Shown here: positions 25,326-37,354 of the stretch, piece after piece
Layout: each line of letters opens with the position of its first letter
How positions within the stretch are numbered: position 1 is the stretch's first letter
Source: Clonostachys chloroleuca
Lineage: Eukaryota; Ascomycota; Sordariomycetes; Hypocreales; Bionectriaceae
Assembly: GCA_037952775.1 (NCBI GenBank)
Contig: JBANAY010000003.1
Span: forward strand, 34,844,001-34,908,000
Length of the DNA: 64,000 nt
Direction: 5' to 3'
Notes under the pieces: generated by a model
The model's input: only the letters and a program-made list of their open reading frames with translations
Database searches by the model: none
Told to the model about the DNA's origin: nothing
Program-made: the position numbers and the translations under genes

Positions 25326-27522
25326 ATGGACTTCGACAATGTTCCTGGTCCTAGTCATGCCGCTCTCGCCCTCGAACACCCTAGTGTTTGTCTCATGTGC
25401 CAAATCTGGGACCGTCATGTAAGCCCCTCTTTCTTCGATACCATAGACAGATACTTACGTTGCAAAGTGCTGGCCTCAGCATCGAGCGCCCGGCCAGAGG
25501 TGTGGTGGTTGCGAGGCAAATGCACTCGTTTGCCTCAGCCCAGAATTTGCCGTCCTTTTATTTGGCACTGACGCTTCGTCTATACTGGGCATCTATCCTC
25601 TCGGCCTATCTGAGGGTCCCATTTATTACGAAGGTCCCGAAGGTGCGAATTCGGGATTGGCTCGGCTCATTCTCCGTCAAGTCGCAACATTGGCTTGCGC
25701 CATGCCCTTCCCCTGGGCCCTTGCAGGATCCTATCAGTTTGGTCTTCTTGCTGCAAGTTCTGATCATGGCGGCGAGATTGCTTCGGGCGGTGTGCTAGTC
25801 CCCTGCCTTGGTGACGAAGCAATGTCCGCTTCCACGACCGATTGGAAGTTTCCTGGTGGCTATGCCAATGCCCCCATGCCAGAAAGCACCGTTGCGAGAA
25901 GGAATCCCTTCACTCGACCTTTCGGTGCCCATGCTCATCGGGGAACCTACTGGAACACCGTTATTGTCACGATATCCTCTCCACCGTCCCCTCAACGCTA
26001 CTTCTCAGTCCCGCATGCTCTAGGCGCGGACTCTGTCCCACGGGAGGGCATCTTGAACCGGGTTCTACAAGGTCTCTCACCGGGATCGAACACCAATGGA
26101 CACAATGTTATCTTTCTAGAAGGCCTTCCGGGGTCTGGAAAGACCACAATGGCTCTCAATGTTGCCTACGAAGTTCGCGATCGCTGTCCAGAGCACTCTG
26201 TTTTCTGGTTGTCAGCGACAAGTTTGAGCGAGTTGCAGGACTCTTACAAACGAATCGCCAATGTTCTTGGGATACACCTACACCAAGATATCGCCACTGA
26301 TCATTTGCAAATCACTCAAGCACTTGAGCAGCTTGATCAAGGCCGTTGGCTTTGCATCATCGACACTGAACAGCATATCCGCCCAGATGGTTCTAACCCT
26401 CTCTGGCAGTATCTCCCACGAAACAGGAATGGCACAATACTCATCACAGGGAGGAGCAGCCAGGCCGCCGCAAGTCTCGGCGCCCGGCCAGAGAACATCA
26501 TCAACGTGTCGCGCATGAGCGATGACGAAGCTGTCAAGCTCTGGTGCCAAAATATGCTTGACGGCGTTGAATACGGCGCTGGGAGCACTCTTGAAATGAT
26601 CAAACATCTGGGACATTCACCTCTGGGGATTAAGAAGGCGTGCAGCTATATCACAAGGAGCTGGAGTAGCGTGGCTGAAGCCATCAGGGTTGACAACGTC
26701 GTCACTCCTCCGCCGCTTGTGAACATAACAATCTCGCTGGCAGATAAATTTGACCCTTTATTCCGCTTGATCAAGCGCAAGGCGCTATTTTCTTGGAACG
26801 CTCTATGCTTCATGTGCTATCTTGATGCAGCACCTATCCCGTTGTCTCTGCTTCCAGAGCCACCTCAGGGAGTTGATATCTATGAGGTCCTCCAAAGGCT
26901 CAAGGAATACTCCTTCATCCTCCCGGCAGAGGAAGGCCCATCCAGCTCAATCCAGATTGATCCGATTGTGCAGCTTTCTTTGCGAGTTTGGCTGAAGAAT
27001 GAAAACGAGCAGGGCCAAGTGGTCAATGCAACGATGATCAAACTTGCCACAAGGCTGCCGCCACCAACGACCAGTTCGTGGGAGGAGTATTTCCCTCATT
27101 TGTGGGCTGTTCTGAGGTTCGCGCATGATATAGAGCCGAGCGCTGAGATCTTGGTACGTTCCAAATTCGGCCTCGGCCTCTGGGCCATGGATCACCTCGA
27201 CGATGCGGAGATGCAGTTGAGGAATTGCATCATGCTCAGCAGATTGGGCGAGGGCCAGAGACCCATTGGGCTGGTCTTGTGTGTGGAGATTCTGGCGCTG
27301 TTCCTGAAAGAGGACAGCAGACTCGATGAAGCTGAGTTCTACCGACAAGGCACTCCCGATTTGAAATTTCATAAGTTCTCATCTTTCCTGTGGAATCTGC
27401 ATTTCCGGTATAATTGTCTGGATCTTGCGGTCCAGAGGCAGCGTCTTCTGGAGCAGGTTCACATGTATCCGTGCGTTCAGAACATCTTGCAGAAACAACT
27501 TGGAGGGAGTATCTGCGCTTGA
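25326..27522 (+). CDS. NB-ARC (STAND) NTPase, NLR-like protein
   Basis: Two exons (25326-25418 and 25468-27522) join in phase 0 to 715 residues. The intron has a GTAAGC donor and CTTAC branch point. An N-terminal region of about 220 residues, with a CxxC-rich start (VCLMCQIW, RCGGCEANALVC) and Gly/Ala-rich segments, matches no effector domain I know. The NTPase follows: Walker A GLPGSGKTT at about residue 250, a Walker B-like WLCIIDT, and the RNBS-type ILITGRSSQ. HLGHSPLGIKKACSYI is the GLPL-like motif, and IQIDPIVQLSLRVWL is the winged-helix MHD-like site. Weak TPR-like units (DHLDDAEMQLRNCI, RLDEAEFY) come next and the frame stops after GGSICA. Fungal NB-TPR proteins sense non-self or stress and trigger cell-death-like responses. 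The TPR array here is short and degenerate, so C-terminal erosion is likely. Confidence 0.8.
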
Positions 27523-28513
27523 GAAGAACTTGGCACGGAGAACAAGGTTGGAGGGAAATGGGGGTTGGATAGCGATGAAAAACAATCTCGAGGAGGCAAA
27601 ATTTCCCTAGTGAGATAATGATCTTGGATCAAGCTTTATTGGTTTTTAGGTCTCCTAAAGGATTCAATATCTGGTGTCTGACGAGACTTGGCGAAGCTTG
27701 CTTGAGTTCAAAGTAAGCATCAGGAAGAATTCCATGACGTACTTGCAGTATTATTATCTTGAGTGAATGAAAGGAGGAAAAAAAAAAAACCCCCGAATAT
27801 TTGAAAATCTACCGTGAATTGAGATAAGGCGAAGTACTTCTGCTGTAAGTATCATATTAGGTCCTTGGCTGCTTCTGTTGCTGCAGTGTCCAATCAACCA
27901 AAAGAGCACCTGCTTTCTTTTCACATCCCTAACCCTCCACCTCCACACTACGGCAAAGGATCTTCCTGTTGTGTCCCTTTTTTGATCTTTTCCTAATGGG
28001 GAAGCAACATTCTATGGCTTCATCGTTTGGGATTTGAAAGGATCAGTAAATAGCCTTACCCCTATTCATGATCTGAACAATCGTGATAAGAAACGTACAA
28101 TCAGATGGGATGGTACTGGAAGAGATTGCTCTTATCAACCTAGCCCACGCTGAAGGGGATTAACAACCGCGAATGTGATGATTTCTGTATACTTATTCCA
28201 GATGTTCCTAGTGGAGAAACTTGTATTGCTAAGAGTATTATGCGAGCCTTGTGTGAGGAATGAACAAGCTATGCGAGGTATTGTTTCCTGTTTGGTACAT
28301 ATTCGAAACGATACGCGTTTTTAATTGCCGAGTCGTACATTCGGGGCATTACTGGAATCTCCGAGGCGGAATAGCAAGGAAATAGTATAGAGTGTATTGG
28401 TCTAGATATAAGTTACATGACAGGAAAAGAAGGGTATCGGCTCTCGGCGAAGTTTTCGTTAATTATTAATTTTCTAATCCTAATACTCTCATTGCGCGCG
28501 ACCCAGCCATAGA
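27523..28513. other. Convergent intergenic region
   Basis: About 1 kb of AT-rich DNA between convergent genes, with a run of A then C at about 27777-27794. No gene is supported. The first 90 bases may be eroded TPR sequence of the NB-ARC gene in a shifted frame. Confidence 0.45.
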
Positions 28514-29475
28514 TTAGGCGTGGACGGCAACATGGACCTCCATCTCGGGGCCCGAGGACGTGAAGTTTTTCAGGTTGGCGGTGCCGGACTTGAGGTAGCA
28601 GTCACCAGGTGCTGAATTGCCGAGAGCCATCAAGATGTTGGTCCAGTAAGGAATGTAGGTGGCGATTGTGCAGGCTTTTGATGTGTAGTTCTTCTCATCC
28701 AGGTACTTGTTCCAGGTCGTGCATGCTTCCATGCAGCTGTTAAAGCTCCCAGAAAAGAGCGAGAAGATTGGGCCCTCAGGGCTGTCTTTGTTGCAGTACA
28801 TAGTATATTCCGCAAAGTCGTAGGCTTCACGATATGAGTTAGTAAAACGGTCGGGATATTTGATATGGTTCAAGCACGTGTAGGATATACTGACAATGTG
28901 TCGAATATTTCGTGCCCGTTACACTCGCGGCTCTGTCTGAGCATCCATTCGTTAGGTTGGAATAACTTGTGACAAATTTGGCCGCGGAGAGATTGGCCGT
29001 GGCGGCTGAAAGGTTGGCGTTGGCTGCGTCGAGGTTGGTGTTTGCCTGTTGATAGTTGTGCGTCGCGATGCCAAGGCCAGCTGCCAGACCGATTATGACG
29101 ATACCCATGATTGCGACAATGACCGACAAGATGAAGACGAGGATGGGTAGCCCGAAAACCTTCTTTTGCTCCTGAGTGCCGGGCATGCCGCCGCCCCCTC
29201 GAAGGACTTCTTTGTGCTCCTGCCCGTAGATGATATCATTGTCATGCTTGGCATACTGGGAATAGACTGTAGTCGGCGTTTCTGACGGCGCTGTCGAAGG
29301 GCTTTGGTAATGCTGCTGATTGATATGGGCCGCTTGTATGTGGTGGTCGTGGTGGTATGTTTCGGGGTACGAGTGGTCGGCGACCTCTGGCGCATCATCA
29401 GGCTATGAGTTCGAGACATGTTAGCAAAAGACTGGCATGAACAAGTTCATTGAGCGTACTTACATAGCGAGACAT
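28514..29475 (-). CDS. Single-pass membrane protein with Asn/Ala-rich coiled-coil stalk and Cys-rich ectodomain
   Basis: Three exons (29475-29464, 29402-28895, 28824-28514) join in frame to 276 residues. The last intron has a textbook TACTAAC branch point. The first exon encodes only MSRY. A His/Tyr/Pro-rich cytosolic part (to about residue 85) precedes one strong transmembrane helix (about 88-117). A stalk follows with an eight-residue quasi-repeat (TNLDAANANLSAATANLSAA), and then a domain with conserved-looking cysteines (NGCSDRAASVTG, EYTMYCNKDSP, NSCMEACTTWN, KACTIATYIP, GDCYLK). The order is that of a type II plasma-membrane protein with a glycosylatable extracellular Cys-rich domain, a layout common in fungi and usually annotated as hypothetical. 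No enzymatic motif is seen. The GTCAGT donor of intron 2 is non-ideal but is the only one preserving frame. Confidence 0.7.
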
Positions 29476-32400
29476 GATGGCAGCGGCACGCGAGCTGCAT
29501 GGGAAGCTTCTCCAAACAGCTACTCAGACACAGTGGTGAGAGAAGAAGATGCAGTAGGGGGCGAAGGCGAAGGCACGTCGAAGGCGCGCGGATCTCTCAC
29601 CTCCATGTATATAGATTGTGCCCTCTGGTCCAACTTGAAACGTAGGAATAGGACCAATGTCGTCTAGGTCACTCAGAGCATGGGGCCCCTGTCCAAGTGA
29701 CTGCCGCCCGCCTTGATAAGTGGACAGAACGGCTCACGCCATTCTCCAAGCGGGCTGTTCTAATTTCTGCTCCTTCGGCTGGAATACTCTGCCGTTGCCA
29801 AGCCATGTCACTACCGTCTCTGCTGCAGTCTGGACTCGTGCTCGCGATGCTGATCAGCATGCTCAGCCCTGACTGGCCGCATAAATGTCTGATTACCGAG
29901 CGGAAGGCTCCTATCGGCACCGAAATTGGATCCAGGCATAACTCCAAATAGAGAACTAGTCGAAGCTGTGCATAAGCAAACACCTACAGCCAATTGAGAG
30001 CCTTCATTGGGAAGGCCGCCCGCAACTCATCTCGCTTCACGTCAAGCACGAATGTGGCTAATAATCTTCCTCCCCCAATGGCAGACGCAGCCTGCACCGT
30101 CAGCTGGGCTGAAACAAATCCAGGCTAAGGCACTGAGGTGGACCGTGGCGATGTCACTCTTCCTTCGCACTATTACGTGAGGTGTGCCGTATTTGCGGAC
30201 GCTGTAGATCGGCGAGGCTGTTTCATCTTCCACTCGTTTGGATGCTTTTGGAACGATCAGGCCTCAGCTGCGAGCTCTAAATTAAGCCAGTCCCTGCTAT
30301 GAAAAATGCTGCTGCTGTTTTCGATCCTACCCTCCCTTGCTATCTCCACCAATTATCGATACTCGCGGACCCGTTGAGCCTGCTCTTCTGCAGGTTCCGT
30401 ATAATGAAATTCCACCTGCATGAACAAGGGCTTACGCTGTGGCGCCTCTTTCCAGGGGATGCTGACCGGAACTGAAGGCTAGAAGTTTTACTGGGCTGAA
30501 TTCTGGAGTCCAGATCGCCAGCAGAACCAGCCTCCTCTAGGGGGAATACATAGTAGGTTAGTGTAGCATTTTGGCGTCATTAGTAGTTTCTGATTCAGCT
30601 CATGGATGTTAATTAGTGCAATCCCGCGCTCACAGGATAATGCCTGTAAGAGAGGTGGACAAGCCTCCTCCACATCCCGTCTAGGCTGATGAATTCCCCT
30701 TTTAAGGCGATGGAAGATGTCTACATATGTAAACGTTCCAAAACAGATGTGACAGCTAGGATGGCCTTATATACGTCCTTCCTAGTGTAGCAACGATTCC
30801 AGCCTGAAGCTTATAGAAACAAAATCTGTGTCCAACTGATTTATCTGTAACCCAGATTGATTGCAGCCTGCCGAATACCGCAATAAGGTATTTAAGGCTT
30901 AGGTTCCCCATCCTGGCCTCGTGGTGAGCCTGATTTCGGCTCTTCCGGAGGCAAGGATGTATGCCCTGTAGGGCCTTTGGCCCTGTCAGCACCTATAAGC
31001 GGTGAAAAATACGCTGGAAGATACTGATTGTAGGTGTCAATTTTCTTGCTAGATGGTTTGCAACACAAGCATACGTCTACTAATATCGTACATCATGACG
31101 TAGAGCTGCAAATCACATAAACCGCGTATATGCTCATAGCTTCTTCCTTCAAACTCAAGTAGTGCACTATTGTGTACCACTACCGTTGATCTCAAGACTT
31201 GACGCGTCGATCTCGAGCTTTTCGAGGCATTTCCGCTGCCAGAGCGATCCTAGAATAGTGTCATTATATGTCTCTCCAAAATCAAAGAAATAAGTCTGGT
31301 GAAAGCTCCTTCTCAGCTATCGCTCGATGACCTTTTATATACTCTCTCAATACATATCTAAGTCTGGCGCTATTGAAGATCTAAGGAGAATCATTAGACA
31401 CGCGGATAAGTTATGGATGGCTGCGTCCATACGCTGGGCCTGGGTCGCCAGGGCGAGTGACAACGGCATGGTATGGAGTTGGCTAGGGCACTGTTGCGGC
31501 TCGCCTCTAGGATTATGGGCTCAAGATAGCACTCGTGACCGGGTACCACTTCCTGCAAGACGGGGTCCGACAAGGTTAAACTAAGCACGCGCCAAGCGCG
31601 GTTGGGAGTGGCGAACAAGGTCTCTGATAGCTTCACGTTCTATTGTTGTCTTTTATTGAGTATGGTCCTGCAGAGGCTAGGCGATGCGATAGATATGTTC
31701 GATCATGCACAGCGCGTGGAGTGCCTTGTATTGGCCATCACAGTCCAGGGGCATTCGTTTGGGGATCAGATGCGAGAATAGTATCTGTGTCTAGGTTTCT
31801 GGAGGAACCAGCATTCTTCCTGTGGCGAAAGATTAACGTACACGAATGTGCTGCAGAGCCTGGACAGCGAGCGCGTGGATAAAAGCCGCGATCCTTGATG
31901 GCATTCATGGATGAGGAACTGGGTAGTTCGTGAATCTGAAACGGTGGGAGCCGGTCCCATGTGTATACCCTGTCAACGAGTTTCCTAGACAATTAATATT
32001 CTATACGCCAGATTCCTATTCTCGACTGGGGATTGGTGCTGCTCTGGTCCGGCAGCTGCTATCAAGATATTCATACTTCGATAACCGGATGTGAGGGTAG
32101 ATTCAGCTTTCGTCTCCTCAAGCAATTACGAGCCACAGCATAATAGTTAACCAATACCTACATCTCGGTCAGCCAACTACCCTACAGCCGTGTTTCCATA
32201 CTCGACTTCGACTTGTGATGCTACTCGGGCAGAACGCGTGCCAGTGGGTAAGAAGCGGATTTTGTTTATGTAGCTTCTCCTGCTAAGGGTCTGCCAAGTA
32301 GAAGAGCGAAGCATCCGATCATGGCTCGCATGGAAGAGTAAAGTAATCTTCTAATAGGAAGCCAGAAGTAGAGGCAACAACAGTATATTTGTCTTGAGAG

Positions 32401-32650
32401 AAACTCAAACGACCCCTGAAGGCCGAGGCTACAAACTTGCTTTGATTTCTGTTTCTATTCATCTAATTCACACAAACCTCCGTCTAGTCATCATCTAGCC
32501 ATCTTAAACCTAGATCGCGGCGGTTCTTTTGTACTCTAACACATCTGCAACTTTATCCGTCCTATGATCAGATAATCAACCTGTTAACCGGCTTCCTAAC
32601 ACAAAAGTATGGAAGATCGATCCCCTTTCTCGAGTTTCACCTGTGCTTTA
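29476..32650. other. 3.2 kb gene-poor region
   Basis: No supported gene on either strand. A stretch at about 31545-31620 has weak resemblance to 5S rRNA (see rejected list). Otherwise AT-leaning, featureless sequence. Confidence 0.4.
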
Positions 32651-33655
32651 CTAAGACTCTATAGAGGAGAAGCTCTTCTGCCTGGCTAGCTCTCCTTCAT
32701 CGCCACTCTCGATCTCAAGTTTGCGCTTCAACACGTTATCGCCGGATCTCTGGTTGCTCTGGTTGCTCTGGTTGCCCGTGATAGGGGCATCGACGAAGAT
32801 TGGCACGTCGGCATACTCAATACCATCTTCCTGTGTGCCGTATGAGGTAGCCATTGGTGTCTCATTCTCTGAGGTGTACGCGTCGAATAAGTCCATGTCT
32901 TCGTCCTCTTGGTCAACGGAGACAAAATTCTGCTCGGAGAGAATGTTGGCGAAGTCGCTTCGAGAAATGCAAGACTCGTCATCGTCGCTCTCTAGATCAC
33001 CGGAGCCATAGGAAGCCCAGTACTCTGTGGTGTCGAGGTGGACAGGTTCCTCCATTAGTGACTCTTCAGAGACGAAGACGGCGAGGTCGAGAGTCTCCAG
33101 GTGGTCGTTGAAGCCTTCGTCATCGTCGACAATGACAATCTCGAAAGCTGTGCTCTCCGAAGCTGAGAAGTTGACTCCCTCCATGTCGTCGAGGTTTGCG
33201 TTTGCGAGTGCCTGCCCGTATGGAACAACCGTGGCCACGAACGTGCCTTGATAAGGTTCCCCTCCACCGAGGTACTCCTTCTCGTCCGTGGCCTCGCTGG
33301 AGGAGAGAGAATCCGTATCGCTCCAAGAGTCATCGCTGTAGTAGGAGCCGTTGTCACTATCGTACCCATCCGCATCGTAGTCGTAGTCTTCGTAGTCGTA
33401 ATAACCCCCGCCGTATCCCAGAACTGCAGGGTCGATCAGGTGAGAACCTTCAGATGGACCAGCTGGGGATGACGAGCCCTACTCGCGTCCCTCATCTGGT
33501 TCTCCCTTCAAGGTGAACTTGTCAGCGAAACCGAATGGGGAACGAAGCAAAAGGAAGAAGTGACGAGAGGAGAGCTGGAAAGGTGATGGAGGCTATATTC
33601 TTACGTGGTTCACTCTGGCATTGCACGGCGAGGCTCTTGCCCCTGGAGAGGGCAT
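32651..33655 (-). CDS. Acidic, Tyr/Asp/Ser-rich protein of unknown function
   Basis: Modelled as two exons (33655-33605 and 33478-32651) giving about 292 residues. Exon 1 encodes MPSPGARASPCNARVNH before a GTAAGA donor. The acceptor chosen is GAGTAG at 33479-33484, because the alternative AG at about 33508 runs into a stop. The protein has no domain I recognise. It contains a glycine-tyrosine-aspartate tract (GYGGGYYDYEDYDYDADGYD), long acidic patches (IVIVDDDEGFND, LESDDDESC), and a C-terminal basic spot (LKRKLEIESGDEGE) that could be a nuclear-localisation signal. Net charge is strongly negative and much of it is probably disordered. A nuclear chaperone-like or transcription-linked role would be guesswork. 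The start exon is the least certain part; the 3' exon is solid. Confidence 0.55.
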
Positions 33656-35123
33656 GATGATGAGAAGTGAGAGGTAGCAAGTGTGTGTTGTGATGTGGAT
33701 TAATGAGAAAAGTGATGAAAGTTTCGGGGGAAGCAAGTGGGGATGTAGATGAAAGGAGGATTGTGGTGAGGGTTTGAGCGAGTGGTGGGAGGTGGAAGAG
33801 AGGTATTGTGCCCTGAAGGCGGACATGTTCTTAGGGCTGGTTCTAGGGAGGCTTCACTGACACAAAAGATGAATGTCGAACCCGCAATGACTCAGCAAAC
33901 AAACAAGACTCGTAGCAGATTGGGTGGGATGAAATTTCATCAGTGATTCACGGTCACAATACCTGACCACCACGCGTCATAAACACAAAGGTTACTTGAA
34001 CTGCCAAACACTAGGGACGCAGGAAATTAACAGCCATTGTCTGGATCTAATCACCGTATGAATTTTTTTCCTTGGATGAGATATGAAAATTTGAGAGAAG
34101 AGGTGTTTTGATGCCTTTGATCTAAGCGACATAACATGGAGCTTTGTTGATACCAAAATCTAGAGTTTGGGCCACGTCCAAACTTTAGCTAATGGGCATT
34201 ATGAGGATGATTTGATACTGAATACCCGTCTAACGTGTAATCGTCAGCAACTCGCGGGAGTTGAACTCGAGTTACGAATTAGATGCAGGTACTCGAACTG
34301 TTTGAGCTGCTTGTGTAACCATGTGTGAAGTGCTGTGCGATGTACTGTGCCACCGTGCGTTTACTGAACATTGACCCTTTTCATTAATATGCCTTGTTAT
34401 CTCACTCTCAGAATTTATTACCCTAATAATTATTATTAATCCTTCACCTCAAATGCCGTCCAATTCGTTTGCCAACGATGTCATGTGTTCTTGGGCATTA
34501 CTTTATAACCACTCGTGTTTGACCTTGGGGGCTGGTTTTCCCAGTTGTGTTTTGCTTCAAATGGCCTCGAAAATTGCACACAAATTAAGATTAACCCAAA
34601 TTTGTTAGACTGGACAGTTGGAAGAAAGTTTGCCAACCAGCTGGCTTTGTTTCGAGTAATCGCCCACATGTAGATAAAAACTGAGTGATATGAACTCATG
34701 TTCCATTCGAGTCCATGGTCGGTATCAAGCAATCTGGTTCACCAGACATGCTGTCAGTCGAGGGCACGTACCTTGCGAATGCCTTCCAGATAGGGCTATT
34801 TGCACCCAGAGACTACCATGACACCGGAGAACTTCGGAAAGGAGCCGACGTCATGGAAGGTCGCAGATTTCCTCTTGATCATCACCCAGAAGGCGATGAC
34901 AAGTACGGTGATCTGCCTTATTCCCTGGATGATATGAACTGCATGGTACTGTTGCTACAGCCGGCGATCACCAGGAGAAAGGGTCGTGGCACACCGTAAA
35001 TTCAATTACGCGCAGCCGACCGAAAGTTTTTGCACTTGAATGGCTGAAACCCTTTTCACTTGTTCACTTGTGCATGTGGTCGGAGATTGGTGTATTGGAA
35101 AAGTAAACATTTTGTCTCTTCAC
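33656..35123. other. Intergenic region with one orphan reading frame
   Basis: 1.5 kb. 33830-34480 is AT-rich and shows nothing. An ATG-led frame at 34715-34999 is listed separately. Confidence 0.4.
34715..34999 (+). CDS. Orphan 94-codon reading frame, possibly a gene fragment
   Basis: ATG-led and uninterrupted, with a composition that looks coding: LSVEGTYLANAFQIGLFAP, then RDYHDTGELRKGADVMEGR, then FPLDHHPEGDDKYGDLPYS. I do not recognise the family. A GTACTG donor after NCM could splice onward, but no acceptor leads to a longer frame. It may be a fragment of a larger lost gene. Confidence 0.3.
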   Translation: MVGIKQSGSPDMLSVEGTYLANAFQIGLFAPRDYHDTGELRKGADVMEGRRFPLDHHPEGDDKYGDLPYSLDDMNCMVLLLQPAITRRKGRGTP

Positions 35124-37354
35124 TCAAGGTATTGTTTCAGGATTTGTGAGAAAAGGATGTTCAGCCAAATTACCCCAAAAGTCAACCTCGAAATCCTGCA
35201 GCGAATGGCTCTCCCAACCATTCCAAGTCTCTTGTTCCTGTGAGTTTAGAATTGAAGAGACAAATCTTGCAGCTGGAGGAATAGTCGGCTGAGAGGGTAT
35301 TCCTCCCATCAATAGCCGACTGATTAGGCTGTCAATAGTTTGGGAAGCACTCGCTAATAATCTGTAGTTTGGGTCGTCGGTGCGCACGAGGATACCTGTT
35401 TCCATCTCCGTTACAAGAACGCCAAGATGCTGTACAGCTTTGGAAATGTTGATTTGAGTGTTATGTCGGGTTGTTGACATGCGATTTAGTAACCATAAGC
35501 AGATTACTCCCGCCGCAGAAAGCCCATAGTACGCAATCTTGAGGAAACATATGAGTTAGGCATGCAAATGCGAGGTAATGGATACGGATGCATATGCTCA
35601 CCTTCCAGACCAGAGATGTACCCGAATTTACAAGCTGGTCCTTTTGAATGATGGCATCCACGACAAGACCGAGTATCTCAACAGATATGGAAACCAACTC
35701 CTTGTCTGAATCAGGAGCTTGTCTGGACAAGGCAAGCCGAAGCAGGAACAAAATGTGTAGGTGATTCAGCCTGGCACTGACCATAAAGTCACGGATTATG
35801 GGTTCACGGTTGCACAGTCTGAGGGGGGTCTCCAGGCGAAAATGCTCCGGCAAGGCTGACCATTGTTCCTTTGCTCGGGTTTCTAATAAGCTAATTGGTT
35901 GTTAACTTGGATTCAGACGAGCTGGCACACACGAGAATTGATCTGCCAAATGCACTCACCTCGCTCTATGGGCGCGACCTGGATTATCATCGGCCTCGAA
36001 TAGATCTAGGATCTCCTCTTTAAGGATGGCGCATAAAGCCGACCATTGAGTGTCGACCAAGTAGTCAAATGGTAGATCCATTTTCCATTGATGGTCCCCG
36101 AAACCTGGAAGCCTGAACCGACAATATCTCCTATGGATCCGCGGAGGCCTGCCGAGGAAGATGGAGATGTTCTTATCTGCAGAATAAGCTCTTGCAAAAT
36201 AAGCGCCGCGCAGTTCAGCGAGGAACGCGGGCGTGGCTGGACTGTTGCCTTCCAGTTGTTGGTGGTAACCCAGCGCAAAGAGCGAGCTTATCACGTCCCC
36301 CAGCGCTTTCCATGTATGATAACCTGATGCGAGGCATGTAAGCTACAAAGTGCACACCGCGAGCCTGGATGTGTTTCGAGCCACTTACTTTGATCACCGT
36401 CTACGAAAGAATGGGAGATGAAATTCTCGTACTGCAGAAAAAGTTGCAGATCATTGAGACAGTCTAACGAGATAGCAATATCGAGACAGCTATCAGCAAA
36501 AGTCATACTGAGGCGTTGAAGATCTCGTCTCTCTTTTTCTGACTCAAAGAAGGATTCGATTGATGAGATATCGACTGTAGATCTGGACACGGCAGCAAAG
36601 AAAAGTCCGAGGGTCTCCCACCGTGCATTGTTATGAGAAAATTGGGAAGTGAAGCCTTGAAGTGTGGTATCAGAGCCTACACGCAAAGGACGGGAAGTGT
36701 GTAAGAACAGACTCTTAGACATGGCCATAAAGTCAGGTGCATGACCGCCATTCCCCTCAGGGAAGATATGTTGAATGGTCTTGGCGCAATCATCTGTAAA
36801 AACCCCGGCAAGTGCCAGATTGGAGCCCTTCGATAGCCACCGTCGAACGAGCTTCTCACATAAGGAGAGGGAAAACGTCCGGCCTAGTTGCTCCAACAAG
36901 CTCGCTCCGCGGGCAATGTTGGACTCTGGCGCGGCGGCTATGGGACGAGGCTGATTCTGATCATATGATGGTCCATCTACACCGAGACTAACATTGTGAT
37001 TCCTCCCAGGAAGGTTGTTGAATAGGGTTGTATGGCTGAAAGAGCCCAAATATCCAGGGTTGGGGTATTTGTGTGCCTTTGTGATCATTGGATCAACAGG
37101 TAAATCTGATTCTACAGCTCTCGCCGTACTTTGTGGCGACTCTTGTTGGGTTCTTTTGTTCGGGGGCCTTCCTCTTCCCCCAGGGGTCGCTTCTTCTTCT
37201 TGAAAGGCAGCAGCCGGTATGTGCATTCCGTGGTGCGGTTTGAGTCGCGGCAACGGGTGCATACTGGCCTGGAATGGTCGCAGGCAAGTTTGGCAGCTCG
37301 GCACGGGTCGCAAGCCGGGAGCTTCTTTGGAGTGCCCGGTTTCCTTGACACCAT
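35124..37354 (-). CDS. Zn2Cys6 transcription factor with fungal_trans-type middle region
   Basis: Five exons (37354-37130, 37076-36389, 36323-35960, 35890-35602, 35537-35124) join in frame to 659 residues. What looks like a frameshift after the zinc cluster is resolved by a 53-base intron (GTACGG donor, AAG acceptor). Residues 12-39 form the Zn2Cys6 cluster (ACDPCRAAKLACDHSRPVC-TRC-x8-EC), followed by a basic KKKKRPLG linker. The middle region has YPNPGYLGSFSHTTLF, the fungal_trans signature ALGDVISSLFALGYHQQ, LGRPPRIHRRYCRFRLPGF and a Trp-rich LVDTQWSALCA. The C-terminus has the WEIAYYGLSAAG-type helix. Such proteins bind CGG half-sites as dimers and regulate nearby catabolic or secondary-metabolite genes. 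The start at 37354 sits in ACCATGG; an in-frame GTG 30 bases upstream is not needed. The target is unknown. Confidence 0.88.

Noticed and set aside
31545..31620. Possible 5S rRNA remnant (GGTTAAACTAAGC...GGTTGGGAGTGG)
   Set aside because: Only short stretches resemble 5S rRNA, and the flanking helices and the rest of the molecule are missing. Too weak to call.
37112..37313. Apparent frameshift just after the zinc cluster of the regulator at 35-37 kb
   Set aside because: A 53-base intron (donor GTACGG at 37129, acceptor AAG at 37077) joins the two frames in phase 0, so the gene is intact.
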